This document shows positions 1-8,754 of a DNA stretch of 64,000 nucleotides, in pieces. Source of the stretch: Shewanella sp. OMA3-2 (GTDB taxonomy: Bacteria; Pseudomonadota; Gammaproteobacteria; Enterobacterales; Shewanellaceae); the NCBI RefSeq assembly GCF_021513195.1, contig NZ_CP090974.1:2988001-3052000 (forward strand), given 5' to 3'. The first letter of the stretch is position 1. Every line of letters starts with the position of its first letter. The notes below the pieces were generated by a model. The model had not been told where the DNA came from. It saw only the letters and a program-made list of their open reading frames with translations, and made no database searches. Both the position numbers and the translations under genes were made by a program.

Positions 1-80
1 AAGATCCATTTGGTAATATTTTAGAAATTTACAGCCACAGCTATGAGTTACATTATGCCAGTGGCGCCTATAATAACTAG
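1..80 (+). CDS. 3' end of a glyoxalase/VOC-family protein (partial)
   Basis: Only the last 25 codons are inside the window. They read DPFGNILEIYSHSYELH and end at TAG (78-80). A D-P-x-G-N-x-x-E string close to the C-terminus is typical of the last beta strand of vicinal-oxygen-chelate (glyoxalase/dioxygenase-fold) proteins, where the Glu is a metal ligand. Substrate and full length cannot be judged. The gene converges on ebfC and shares the bidirectional terminator that follows it. It occupies the side of ebfC where recR often lies in related genomes. Confidence 0.55.
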   Translation, partial: DPFGNILEIYSHSYELHYASGAYNN

Positions 81-101
81 GGTCTGTTATAAATTAAGAT
101 C

Positions 102-135
102 AAAAAAGCTCAAGCTATAACGGCTTGAGCTTTTT
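102..135. terminator. bidirectional rho-independent terminator
   Basis: A perfect stem AAAAAAGCTCAAGC / GCTTGAGCTTTTT with a 7-nt loop is flanked by an A run on one side and a T run on the other. It can therefore end transcription both of the rightward VOC gene and of the leftward dnaX-ebfC unit. Confidence 0.85.
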
Positions 136-183
136 ATTATCACCACAATTTTATGACTAAAACCGCCGTAATAGGTCTCATCG

Positions 184-513
184 TTAGAATGGCATTTTCA
201 TGCCTGGCGGTAACTGCATACCACCTGTAACGTCGGCCATTTTAGTTTTCTGATTTTCTTCCACACGACGAACGGCATCATTACATGCTGCTGCAATTAA
301 ATCTTCCAGCATTTCTTTATCGTCTTCCATTAAACTTGGATCAATTTCAACACGACGTACATTGTGTGCGCCCGTCATGGTGATTTTCACTAAACCTGCG
401 CCTGACTCGCCAACAACTTCCATACGGGCAATTTCTTCCTGCACTTTGGCCATTTTGTCTTGCATCATTTGGGCTTGCTTCATTAAGTTGCCCATGCCGC
501 CTTTTCCAAACAT
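184..513 (-). CDS. ebfC: YbaB/EbfC family nucleoid-associated protein
   Basis: A 109-aa protein beginning [15 protein letters not shown], the hallmark N-terminus of the YbaB/EbfC family. The proteins are small dimers that bind DNA and are associated with the nucleoid. The body contains an amphipathic helix ([17 protein letters not shown]) and the family beta-sheet segment [20 protein letters not shown]. The C-terminus is rich in Met, Gly and Pro, as is usual. It lies about 220 nt downstream of dnaX on the same strand, the common apt-dnaX-ebfC order. The usual next gene, recR, is absent: a terminator and a convergent VOC gene follow instead. Confidence 0.95.
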   Translation of the reverse strand: MFGKGGMGNLMKQAQMMQDKMAKVQEEIARMEVVGESGAGLVKITMTGAHNVRRVEIDPSLMEDDKEMLEDLIAAACNDAVRRVEENQKTKMADVTGGMQLPPGMKMPF

Positions 514-731
514 AATCTTTTCTCTTTCTCTATTAAATAATTTGAGTTATAGCAAGTCGCCAAAATTAACCTGATTTTACTGAAATTAATCAGATTAGCA
601 AACGGGTTAATATAAATTTGCGAGCTTATACCTATTCAAAGTGAAGGTTAACGCCTAATAGCGATTGTCAAACTTCACTATATCGAAGCGATGAATTGGA
701 TAACAAGTGAATTTTTGCCCATAAATGGCGT

Positions 732-3680
732 TTACCCGAGTAATGCGGGAATTTGTTCCGCCACAGTATTAAGCTGCTCTGGTGGATACACCACTGAGTC
801 ATCATCTAATTGTGCAGCAAGCTCATCTATCATCCACTTTACATTGTCATCTGTTAATATTGATTGCTTAGCCTGTAACACTAACTCTCGGTGAAAACGT
901 TTGCGTAACTCTAGCGGCGTTTCCCGTTGTGGATCTTGGCCAATATCAATATTCACTTGAATATCTTGTTGTAAAAAAGCTGATAATCCAGCTTGTAATT
1001 GCCCAATAGCAATATCAGCACACAGGTGTTTTTGATCCGGCTTTAAGGTGAGTTGTATCGGATTTGACACCGCTTTACATAAAGAGTTCACCCCAAGCTG
1101 TCTAACACGTCCACCGACTTTAACTTGCGCCATCACTTGATACCAATGTAAGTCGACAGCATGGCCAGTAATTTCATGGCCAATAACCGTAACATCGGTC
1201 ATTGTGGACGTTGTAATAGTGGATGCTGTCGATGTTGCTATCGGTATCGTCGTCTGGCTTATAGCGGGTGCAATTGAAGCTATAGACTCAGCTTGCACAT
1301 GCTGCTGAGTATCAATATCAGTCATCATATTGGCATGACTGGCAGACACAGACGTTATTTCTGGCTCTGATATTGGCTCTGAAGATAAACTCAAAGGCTC
1401 ACTTTGCGGTAATGCTAGTGATGTTTTTTGAGCTAGATCTTCATCTGTAGGTGCTTCCCAGGGTGGTCTGTCATAAGCAGTATCAGCCTGATAAGAGTCT
1501 GCATTTTGAATAGGCGCTGTCACTGTAGTGGTAGAATTAGAAGCTGATTCTGCTGTTACAGTTAGCGGTACTTCATCTTGGGCTAATGACTGCTGTGGGG
1601 CTATTTTATCATGACTTTTAAGCTCAAGAGTGCTTACACTACCAAGCTTAGATTGCTTCACTTGCTGCTTATCTGCCGCTTTTTTATGTGAAGCATCGAC
1701 TTCATCCTGTGCTTTATGGGCAATGACTTCAGCCAATAAAGTGTCTCGACTGGCTAATACAAGATCAAGAATGTCATCTAATGGATCATCATCCAATTCA
1801 ACCAATACTGGGGGATTATTTTCGCTGTCATCATGTTGCTGAACGGATGAAACGTCTAATGAATCAAATGGTTCATTATCAGCTCTAAGCTCTTCTGTAG
1901 GCTGAATAGGTGATAATGACGCATCTCCTGCAGAGTGTTGATTATAAGCAAGATAATCTTCATAGTGACTATTATCTTGGTCGTCCTCATCATCGTCTTG
2001 AATGTCACCATAATCAACATAGTCGGTGACAGAGGATTGATCATTTAAGTGATCCTCTAAGTGTACATTCAAGTGACCGCTTAACTGATTATTATCAATA
2101 ACATCAGGCCCAATAGTGCCCGCAGCATTGACTTCGGTTTGAGATTGAAGACTTACGTCACTAGTCTCATTATCATCAGTGTCTTTGCTATCATCGCTAT
2201 TACGTGCAAAGCCCATACTTTCTGCCTGATTAAGCAACATGGCCTGCTGGGCAATTAACTCTGCGGCGGCATCATCTTCATTATCAAGCACAGTTTTATC
2301 GTCAAGGTCATCTTGAGGTTGAGATTTAGTTGAAGTTTGAACTGGTTCAGATAACAGCGTGCTTTGCTCAACTAATCTGTCGGCATCACTGACTACTGCG
2401 CCAACATGTTCAACATTGGCGCCATCTAAACTCGCTGCATCGGCGCGAATCGTATCATCAGTAACAGCTACTGAAGCCTGTTCAGTAACATTCTCAGCTG
2501 CGGACTTTGGGCGAGTCTCTGTGACCTCTTGCGATGTTTGCGCGGCCTCAGTCAAATCGACTTTAGCCGGAGTGTCTGTTATCCAGCGTTTAACCTGCTT
2601 TTCTGGCACAAATGCCACCGCGCGCAGTAAAGCCATCTCTAAACCTGATTTAGGATCGGGGGCAAAAGGGAGGTCTTTACGTCCAGCAAGTAGCATTTGA
2701 TAATAAAGTTGGATCTGTTCTGCGGATATTTGCTGGGCAAAAGCCAAAATCTGTTCGCTGTATAAAGATGACTGCGCTGCTGCGGGCGCAAATTGAGTTA
2801 AGGTAATTTGATGCAGCAATTCTAGCAAGCTACGCAGTACTTCTTGCGCATCAGCACCAAATGCTAATACTTTAGCAACGGTATGCATTAAGGGTTCAAT
2901 ATCAGCATCACAAAGCGCTTTTAGTAGTGCAATAACCTGCTGCTGGTCAATACTGCCTAGCATGGTTTGCACTTGTTGATGCATCACTTGACCCGAACCA
3001 AAGGCAATAGCCTGATCGGTCAAACTTAATGCATCACGCATACTGCCATTAGCGGCTTTAGATAATAAGGTCAGCGCCTGGTCTTCAAAGGGTAATTGCT
3101 CTTGGGTTAAGACAAAATCTAACTGTTTAGCAATTTCTTCTTGGGATAGACTTTTTAAATTGAACTGCAAGCAACGTGATAGCACAGTTACAGGTAACTT
3201 TTGCGGATCAGTTGTTGCTAACAGAAATTTTACGTGTTCCGGAGGCTCTTCTAAGGTTTTAAGCAAGGCATTAAAACTACTACGCGAAAGCATATGAACT
3301 TCATCGATTAAGTAGACTTTATAACGGCCTCGCGAAGGACGATATTGAACGTTATCTAATAATTCGCGGGTGTCATCAACTTTGGTTCGTGAAGCGGCAT
3401 CCACCTCAATGAGATCGACGAATCGACCTTGGGCGATTTCTTCACAGCTTGAACATACGCCACAAGGATTTGCCGTCACACCTTGTTCACAATTTAAGCC
3501 TTTGGCAAACAGGCGCGCTAAACTGGTTTTACCTACCCCACGGGTGCCGGTAAATAAATAGGCGTGATGTAAACGTTGCTGACTTAATGCGTTGGTCAGT
3601 GCTAATAATACATGCGCTTGACCGACCATTTGTTCAAATTTGGCAGGGCGCCATTTACGGGCTAACACCTGATAAGACAT
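732..3680 (-). CDS. dnaX: DNA polymerase III subunit gamma/tau
   Basis: 982-aa clamp-loader ATPase. The N-terminal AAA+ module shows Walker A GTRGVGKTS near residue 45, a four-Cys zinc site (CEQG...CGVCSSC) near 65-80, Walker B IDEVHM near 125 and the SRC sensor motif near 165. Domain III ends near residue 370. A long acidic, Asp/Gln/Ser-rich linker (about 375-840) precedes the tau C-terminal region (about 855-982) that binds the polymerase alpha subunit. The family is usually 640-700 aa in enterics, so the linker is greatly expanded. The start is the ATG preceded by GGGGA 6 nt upstream; an in-frame TTG four codons earlier (3692) lacks such support. A run of six A at codons 666-667 could allow a shift to a stop three codons later, which would give a shorter gamma-like form; this is speculative. 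Confidence 0.95.
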   Translation of the reverse strand: MSYQVLARKWRPAKFEQMVGQAHVLLALTNALSQQRLHHAYLFTGTRGVGKTSLARLFAKGLNCEQGVTANPCGVCSSCEEIAQGRFVDLIEVDAASRTKVDDTRELLDNVQYRPSRGRYKVYLIDEVHMLSRSSFNALLKTLEEPPEHVKFLLATTDPQKLPVTVLSRCLQFNLKSLSQEEIAKQLDFVLTQEQLPFEDQALTLLSKAANGSMRDALSLTDQAIAFGSGQVMHQQVQTMLGSIDQQQVIALLKALCDADIEPLMHTVAKVLAFGADAQEVLRSLLELLHQITLTQFAPAAAQSSLYSEQILAFAQQISAEQIQLYYQMLLAGRKDLPFAPDPKSGLEMALLRAVAFVPEKQVKRWITDTPAKVDLTEAAQTSQEVTETRPKSAAENVTEQASVAVTDDTIRADAASLDGANVEHVGAVVSDADRLVEQSTLLSEPVQTSTKSQPQDDLDDKTVLDNEDDAAAELIAQQAMLLNQAESMGFARNSDDSKDTDDNETSDVSLQSQTEVNAAGTIGPDVIDNNQLSGHLNVHLEDHLNDQSSVTDYVDYGDIQDDDEDDQDNSHYEDYLAYNQHSAGDASLSPIQPTEELRADNEPFDSLDVSSVQQHDDSENNPPVLVELDDDPLDDILDLVLASRDTLLAEVIAHKAQDEVDASHKKAADKQQVKQSKLGSVSTLELKSHDKIAPQQSLAQDEVPLTVTAESASNSTTTVTAPIQNADSYQADTAYDRPPWEAPTDEDLAQKTSLALPQSEPLSLSSEPISEPEITSVSASHANMMTDIDTQQHVQAESIASIAPAISQTTIPIATSTASTITTSTMTDVTVIGHEITGHAVDLHWYQVMAQVKVGGRVRQLGVNSLCKAVSNPIQLTLKPDQKHLCADIAIGQLQAGLSAFLQQDIQVNIDIGQDPQRETPLELRKRFHRELVLQAKQSILTDDNVKWMIDELAAQLDDDSVVYPPEQLNTVAEQIPALLG

Positions 3681-3818
3681 GCAATTCCCCAAGCTAACAC
3701 AGTTCGGGAATTGATCCCGCTAATTATGCCAAACAATAACATGCAAAACAGCTACAGGCTATTGTTTGGCGGCTATTAGCTGGCTTTATCGACAATTTGA
3801 TCTTGCTAATTAAACTGC

Positions 3819-4367
3819 TTACTCGCCTTCAAACTCACATAGACTTAATACTTCTATGCCCATATCTTTTAAGCGTGCTTCACCACCAATTTCAGGCAGG
3901 GAAATCACAAAGGCAGCATGTTCGACTTCACCACCTAATTGGCGAATCAATTTAACCGTGGCTTCAATTGTGCCTCCGGTCGCTAATAAATCATCAATCA
4001 CTAGCACTTTGTCATTGGCATTAATGGCATCAACATGAATTTCTAATGTGTCTTTGCCATATTCTAGCTGATAGCTTTGACTGATGGTTTCACGCGGTAA
4101 TTTACCTGGTTTACGCACAGGAACAAAGCCGATACCGAGTTCAAGCGCTAAAGGTGCACCAAATAAAAAACCACGGGCTTCAGTACCGACCACTTTGGTA
4201 AAGCCTTTGGATTGATAATGCGCAACCAATAAAGCAATAGTGGCTTTGTAAGCTTCAGCATTTTCTAGCAGACTGGTGACATCGCGAAACATGATTCCCG
4301 CTTTAGGGTAATCAGGAATGGTTTTAATGCTTTGCTTAATCAGCGCTAAACTGTCTTTATTCATCAT
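3819..4367 (-). CDS. apt: adenine phosphoribosyltransferase
   Basis: 182-aa purine salvage enzyme that converts adenine and PRPP to AMP plus pyrophosphate in the cytoplasm. It carries the type I PRTase signature [13 protein letters not shown] (about residues 124-136), the [16 protein letters not shown]-terminal motif and the EARGF / PVRKPGKLP substrate loop. Its length matches the family (about 180 aa). It lies directly upstream of dnaX on the same strand, as in many gammaproteobacteria. The start MMNK has two adjacent Met codons, so the exact first residue is uncertain by one. Confidence 0.96.
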   Translation of the reverse strand: MMNKDSLALIKQSIKTIPDYPKAGIMFRDVTSLLENAEAYKATIALLVAHYQSKGFTKVVGTEARGFLFGAPLALELGIGFVPVRKPGKLPRETISQSYQLEYGKDTLEIHVDAINANDKVLVIDDLLATGGTIEATVKLIRQLGGEVEHAAFVISLPEIGGEARLKDMGIEVLSLCEFEGE

Positions 4368-4396
4368 AATGAAAACTCTTTAAATGTGATGGCAAT

Positions 4397-4416
4397 AAAA
4401 AAGCCCCACTGGGGAC
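4397..4416 (-). terminator. rho-independent terminator after ybaN
   Basis: Read on the minus strand: CCCC-AGT-GGGG followed by C and six T. It sits between the end of the ybaN-like gene and the start of apt, so apt probably has its own promoter or is read by read-through. Confidence 0.7.
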
Positions 4417-4475
4417 TATTTTAATTATAGAAGGGATCTTAAGCCTGTTGTCTATGGCTTGCAACTGTTGTGCAA

Positions 4476-4844
4476 TTATTCTGTTAACTCTGGGATCTGC
4501 CACAAATAAAGTAACAAACCACATAACATAAACAACAGTATTACTTTTACCCACACAATGGGCACAATGATGATGCTTAACCCAAAACTTAATGTGGTCA
4601 TTATCATCGCGCGGCGCTTTAAGGCTTTATTCATTGCCCGTTTAGTTTGCCAATTAATTAACGCTTCAGAAAACCAAGGATGAGTCATTAACCATAAGTG
4701 CAATTTGTCACTTGAACGCGCAAAACAAAAGGCAGCCAATAGAATAAAAGGCACTGTTGGCAGTAAAGGTACAACAATACCTATGATGCCAAGCACGAAA
4801 CTAAGTAGTCCTACGCAAAGATATAAGCCACGCTTTAATATCAT
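4476..4844 (-). CDS. YbaN-like DUF454 inner-membrane protein
   Basis: 122-aa small membrane protein of the DUF454/YbaN family. It starts with MILKRGLYLCVGLLSFVLG and carries the family core GIVVPLLPTVPFILLAAFCFARSS near residue 25. The segment HLWLMTHPWF follows, then two further hydrophobic helices near the C-terminus. The cellular role of the family is not established. A longer reading from ATG 4895 would run through the terminator hairpin at 4863-4886, so the internal ATG at 4844 is preferred. YbaN homologues lie next to apt in E. coli as well, which supports the assignment. Confidence 0.85.
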   Translation of the reverse strand: MILKRGLYLCVGLLSFVLGIIGIVVPLLPTVPFILLAAFCFARSSDKLHLWLMTHPWFSEALINWQTKRAMNKALKRRAMIMTTLSFGLSIIIVPIVWVKVILLFMLCGLLLYLWQIPELTE

Positions 4845-4862
4845 ACTTAGCCACCCTAAAAT

Positions 4863-4886
4863 AAAAAACCACTCTAAATGAGTGGC
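4863..4886 (-). terminator. rho-independent terminator of the 39-aa gene
   Basis: On the minus strand, a 6-bp stem CCACTC/GAGTGG with a 5-nt loop is followed directly by six T. It lies 37 nt downstream of the small membrane protein gene and overlaps the longer candidate N-terminus of ybaN, which argues for the shorter ybaN start. Confidence 0.75.
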
Positions 4887-4922
4887 TCTGGTCATGCTGG
4901 CTATTATAACCCAATTATAGGT

Positions 4923-5042
4923 TTAAATTAAGCCAGATACTTTTAACCAAGTTAACGTCGCTGGCAGGGTAGGAATAAGTAAAACAGCAACAAAACCAAT
5001 TAAATACAGAATGTTGAATGGATCTTTAAACGGCTCGCTCAT
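4923..5042 (-). CDS. 39-aa single-pass membrane microprotein
   Basis: A very short gene whose predicted protein starts MSEPFKDPFNILYLIGF and ends WLKVSGLI. One hydrophobic stretch of about 20 residues (LYLIGFVAVLLLIPTLPA) is preceded by a short charged N-terminus, as expected for a single membrane helix. Support: AAGGA about 7 nt before the ATG, a clean stop, and a strong terminator shortly after on the same strand. I do not recognise the family. Similar small membrane subunits or regulators of larger complexes exist, but nothing in the neighbourhood identifies a partner. Confidence 0.6.
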   Translation of the reverse strand: MSEPFKDPFNILYLIGFVAVLLIPTLPATLTWLKVSGLI

Positions 5043-5208
5043 GATATTTCCTTGGGCAAAAGTACTTGGTTATGTATGACCTGTGCTCGAGTTAACATTT
5101 CGCGTTAAAAATCGTCCGCAAAACGAGAACCTGATCACAACGACGGTATTTTACTGGGAAACATTGACAATAAAAACCTTAAATATTTTATGGCTTTTAT
5201 TGGCACGC

Positions 5209-5978
5209 TTATCGGCTGGTCACAACAATGCCTTTTTCTACCATTTGCGACAGCATTTTCACGCATCCATTGGTCAATACCTCGGTTTGCATTTGTGGGT
5301 ATTGCTCTGTTAACCAGCTCACTATTTCCGCTAATGTAACGCTTTTTTGCGGCTGGCTTGGTTTTGTTAAATCGGTACGCTGTGCAACTAATGCTAATAC
5401 TTGTGCCGTTAGTGGGTTCAATTGTAAGAATGCTACCTCGTCATCTACGTCACGATAAACACAAAAGTATTGCGCTTGCCTGGTGGTTCAACTGGCTGAT
5501 AATCAACACTTATATGTTGTACATCAAATTGGTATTGCGCCACTTTGGCACACGCAGACATTTGTAACGGGCAAGTAGCCAACTGCTCAATGGTTAATCT
5601 TTGTTGTGTTAGGCTAGCTTGAGTGGTGGCCACCACTAATTCTAACCATTCATAATGCGCCAGCTCTAATAGAAAAATGGGGTCAGTGGGTTTTAATTGA
5701 TACTGCTGTAAAAACGTTAAAAACTCGCCTGCTATTTCAATAAATATAGGCGTGTGACAATCATGTTCAACAAAAAACTGCTGCACTAACGCAAGCCAAT
5801 CTTGCTCATCATACAGGGTTTTAACCACCGGAAATGCACTAGAAATAAAACCATTAATGTTATTAAAGAATAATTCACGGTAAATAGTCATTCGCCTAGG
5901 CTCAATGCCTTCGGGTAATGGTTGACTAGGATCACGTATATAATTCATAAAGCCTTGTTGAATGGCTGTAAATTCCAT
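5209..5978 (-). pseudogene. hvfC: HvfC/BufC-type DNA-binding-domain protein, frameshifted
   Basis: DUF2063 protein, the partner of the DUF692 (MNIO) enzyme in bufferin/oxazolin clusters. The N-terminal part (177 codons) starts MEFTAIQQGFMNYIRDP and carries the family motif EPRRMTIYRELFFNNINGF. The frame breaks at 5479-5480, where minus-strand CCACCAGGCAAG gives ...EPPGKRN and a stop. With one more G (PPGQAQYFCVYRDVDDEVAF) the reading runs on into NPLTAQVLALVAQRT and ends at 5209 with a full-length protein of about 256 aa. The start overlaps the hvfB stop (TAATG), so the two are translationally coupled. The loss of one G from a GGG matches the lesions in lpxB and two other genes here, so a sequence error is as likely as real decay. 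Confidence 0.85.
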
Positions 5979-6836
5979 TAGGCTTTCCTCAAGGTTAGTG
6001 CCGCGGTTGCTTGCTGTTGAAATGCATGTATTTGGTTGATTTCTTGCAATAATACCTCTGTCGGCGGAATATTAAAATCACGCTCTAATAAGGTGGGTTT
6101 CACCCCATGAATGCGATAACACTCCTGCAGCAATGCCCATACAGGATCGATAACATCTGCCCCGTGAGTATCAACCATCAAGTCAATATCTTGTTGATAA
6201 TGTCCAGCGATATGCAAGTAAGCGATACGTTCTGTAGGCATAGCCGCCAAAAATGCATTAGCGTCATATTGATGATTAACGGAATTCACATAGATATTAT
6301 TCACATCGAGCAACAGTTTACAATCCGCTTCAGCAAGCACTGTATTAACAAACGCTAACTCACTCATCTGTGCACCGAGGGGCAGCATAAAAAGACACGT
6401 TTTCGGCAATAAAAGGTCGCTCTAAAATATCTTCAACTTGCTTGATACGTTTGGCGGTATGTATGATCGCCTCTTCAGTAAACGGGATAGGCATTAAGTC
6501 GTACATATGCCCCGTACCAGAGCAATAACTTAAGTGTTCTGAATATATATTAATATTATGCGAGTCTAAAAAAGTTTTGATATTTTTGACAAAATTGGTA
6601 TCAAGTGGTGCTGGGCTGCCAATTGATAATGATAGTCCATGACAAAAAAAAGGATGCCGTTCAGTAAGCTGTTTGAATTGGCGAGCGTATTTACCGCCTA
6701 AAGTCATCCAATTTTCAGGTGCAACTTCAAAAAACTCAATCGCTTTAGGGGTATACTGACAGAACTCGTCCAGCATTTCCCGCCTAAGACCTAAACCAAC
6801 CATAGCATTAGGCATTATTTGATGGGCAACAGACAT
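5978..6836 (-). pseudogene. hvfB: HvfB/BufB-type DUF692 MNIO enzyme, frameshifted
   Basis: DUF692 family, multinuclear non-haem iron oxidative enzymes that convert Cys residues of the partner peptide to oxazolone/thioamide-type groups. The N-terminal part shows GLGLRREM, FFEVAPENWM, HGLSLSIGS and YSEHLSYCSG. The C-terminal part shows [22 protein letters not shown] and LLERDFNIP, which include the expected His/Asp/Glu metal ligands. The frame shifts near 6377-6382, where the minus strand reads CCCCTCGGTGC. Deleting one base there restores FYAAPGAQMSE and a protein of about 285 aa, normal for the family. The ATG at 6836 has AAGGA 7 nt upstream; the in-frame TTG two codons earlier is less likely. 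This is the only frameshift in the window that needs a base removed rather than a G added. Confidence 0.85.
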
Positions 6837-6877
6837 AGACAAATCCTTACAACAAAGTACTTATTGATAATAAACTT

Positions 6878-6897
6878 AAGGCCTGAAAACAGGCCTT
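6878..6897 (-). terminator. intercistronic hairpin between hvfA and hvfB
   Basis: Perfect 8-bp stem AAGGCCTG/CAGGCCTT with a 4-nt loop, 33 nt after hvfA and 41 nt before hvfB. The minus-strand 3' flank (AAGTTTATTA) is only moderately T-rich. It may therefore be a leaky terminator or an mRNA-stabilising hairpin that gives more precursor peptide than enzyme. That role is inferred. Confidence 0.55.
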
Positions 6898-6930
6898 ATT
6901 TTAAAAATAACTATTTAGGTAAAATTGTGC

Positions 6931-7329
6931 TTATTTGTTACCGCCACATTTACCTTCTTTAGCTTTTTCAGCAGTTTTTTTCATCTCGCCGCCACACTTG
7001 CCTTCTTTGGCTTTTTCAGCAGCATTTTTCATCTCGCCGCCACACTTGCCTTCGCCGCATTTACCTTCTTTGGCTTTTTCAGCAGCTTTTTTCATCTCGC
7101 CGCCACACTTGCCTTCGCCACATTTACCTTCTTTGGCTTTTTCAGCAGCTTTTTTCATCTCGGCGCCACACTTGCCTTCGCCACATTTACCTTCGCCACC
7201 ATCTAATTGGTAACCTTGGGTAAGTTGCTCAAATCCAAATGGGTTTGCTTGTGCTTCTGTTGCCATGCCAGCACTCATTACTACTGCGCCTAAAGCCACT
7301 GCTAAGGTAGTTTGCTTAATTGAGTTCAT
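6931..7329 (-). CDS. hvfA: HvfA/BufA-type EGKC-repeat precursor peptide
   Basis: 132-aa secreted low-complexity peptide. It has a signal sequence (MNSIKQTTLAVALGAVVMS...ATEAQA, about 29 residues). The mature part consists of repeats of EGKCG separated by EMKKAAEKAK blocks: three doublets and two single units, eight Cys-containing motifs in all. EGKC is the known core motif modified by HvfB/HvfC enzymes in bufferin/oxazolin systems, where the product binds copper in the periplasm. The start has AAGGAA 6 nt upstream; the longer ATG reading (7371) has no such site. It is the first gene of the hvfABC unit and is transcribed divergently from dusC across a 289-bp region. Confidence 0.9.
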   Translation of the reverse strand: MNSIKQTTLAVALGAVVMSAGMATEAQANPFGFEQLTQGYQLDGGEGKCGEGKCGAEMKKAAEKAKEGKCGEGKCGGEMKKAAEKAKEGKCGEGKCGGEMKNAAEKAKEGKCGGEMKKTAEKAKEGKCGGNK

Positions 7330-7618
7330 TTTTGATTCCTTGTAAAATAATTGAATGATGACCAACATCATTGCTGGCTTGCTTATAAAGACCTAGCGAC
7401 TGAATAATAAATTTCAAACAATTTAAAATAATTTTAACTTGATCAACATTTATCATCCTTAAAGCTGTTAGAAATTAACAAAGTCAGTTAATCATAGAGC
7501 ATATCTTGATGGTTTCAATACGTTTTTACTTTTTAAGCTGAAACCTATAAAACTAACACTGGCAACATCCGAGTTTCAGGTTAAAATAGCGCCCTTTATT
7601 TTAACCTGAGAGAATGCT

Positions 7619-8563
7619 GTGCGACTTGTATTAGCGCCGATGGAAGGCGTAGTTGATGATTTGATGCGCGATATTTTATCCACTATTAACCCTTTTGATT
7701 TAGTGGTCACCGAATTTGTGCGCGTGGTGGATCAACTATTACCTGAAAAAGTCTACTATAAGCTGTGCCCTGAACTGCACAATAACGGTTTAACACCTAA
7801 TGGCACACCAGTAAGAGTGCAATTATTGGGTCAACACCCTGAGTGGATGGCTGAAAATGCCGTTCGTGCGGTTGAACTTGGTTCTCGTGGTGTAGATGTT
7901 AACTTTGGCTGCCCTGCAAAAATTGTTAACAAAAATAAAGGTGGAGCCGTCTTACTTCAATACCCTGACAACCTGCATAATATTGTAAAAGCTATGCGCC
8001 AAGCCGTGCCAGCAGATCAACCCGTTACCGCTAAAATTCGTTTAGGTTATGAAGATAAATCACTGTTTATGGAAAATGCCCTAGCCATATATGAAGCAGG
8101 AGCGAGTGAAATAGCGATTCATGCTCGCAGTAAAGTAGATGGTTACAAACCCCCCGCTTATTGGGAATACATTACAGAAGTAAAAAAGCGCTTACCTATA
8201 CCAGTTATTGCCAATGGTGAGATATGGAATGAAGCCGATGCAAAACGTTGTATGGAAGTCACCGGTTGTAGTGACATTATGATCGGTCGTGGTGCAATTT
8301 CATTGCCTAATTTAGGGGCCTGTATCAAAAATGGCAGCCAACCCTATACTTGGACTGAAACCTTAGATTTATTGCTCGGTTATACCGATAAACAATTGAA
8401 TGGTAAAAAAGCCGATTACTTGCCAGCACGGATTAAACAATGGTTTTGTTATTTGAATCGACAATACCCAGAGGCGGATGCTTTATTTCGTGAACTGAGA
8501 GTATTTAAAACCGCCAATGAAATTGTTTCTGTGTTAAATAAAGCACAACACGACCTCAATTAA
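7619..8563 (+). CDS. dusC: tRNA-dihydrouridine(16) synthase DusC
   Basis: 314-aa FMN-dependent enzyme that reduces uridine 16 of the tRNA D-loop. It begins MRLVLAPMEGVVDDLMRDIL and has the TIM-barrel motifs of Dus proteins: NFGCPAKIVNKNKGGAVLL with the catalytic Cys near residue 98, KIRLGY, EIAIHARSKVDGYKPPAYW and NGEIW...MIGRGA. The YKPPAYW segment and the C-terminal helical recognition domain fit the DusC rather than the DusA/DusB subfamily. The start is GTG, preceded by GAGAGAA. Confidence 0.93.
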   Translation: MRLVLAPMEGVVDDLMRDILSTINPFDLVVTEFVRVVDQLLPEKVYYKLCPELHNNGLTPNGTPVRVQLLGQHPEWMAENAVRAVELGSRGVDVNFGCPAKIVNKNKGGAVLLQYPDNLHNIVKAMRQAVPADQPVTAKIRLGYEDKSLFMENALAIYEAGASEIAIHARSKVDGYKPPAYWEYITEVKKRLPIPVIANGEIWNEADAKRCMEVTGCSDIMIGRGAISLPNLGACIKNGSQPYTWTETLDLLLGYTDKQLNGKKADYLPARIKQWFCYLNRQYPEADALFRELRVFKTANEIVSVLNKAQHDLN

Positions 8564-8754
8564 ATATCTGCTCCTTTTTCCTATCAACTTTTTAGTTAAG
8601 TGTCTTTCTTGCCAGTGTAGATTAACAAAGCTTAATCTACATCGGTTATTTGACGGCTAAAACCTGACTCAGAATTGATCTTCATCATAACTCATCTATT
8701 TTTAAGCTCGTAAAATGGCATGCTATATTGCTCATCTCTAATAAAGGTTATGCT

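Noticed and set aside
4845..4895. 17-residue N-terminal extension of the YbaN-like protein
   Set aside because: Its codons lie in a terminator hairpin of the upstream gene and no ribosome-binding site precedes the ATG.
7059..7206. Possible CRISPR array because of regular repeats
   Set aside because: The repeats are in-frame codons of hvfA without unique spacers, and no cas genes are present.
6925..7213. Two long plus-strand ORFs opposite hvfA with repeated HLPS/FFSSF motifs
   Set aside because: They are antisense shadows of the EGKCG repeat DNA; hvfA has the signal peptide, ribosome-binding site and cluster context.
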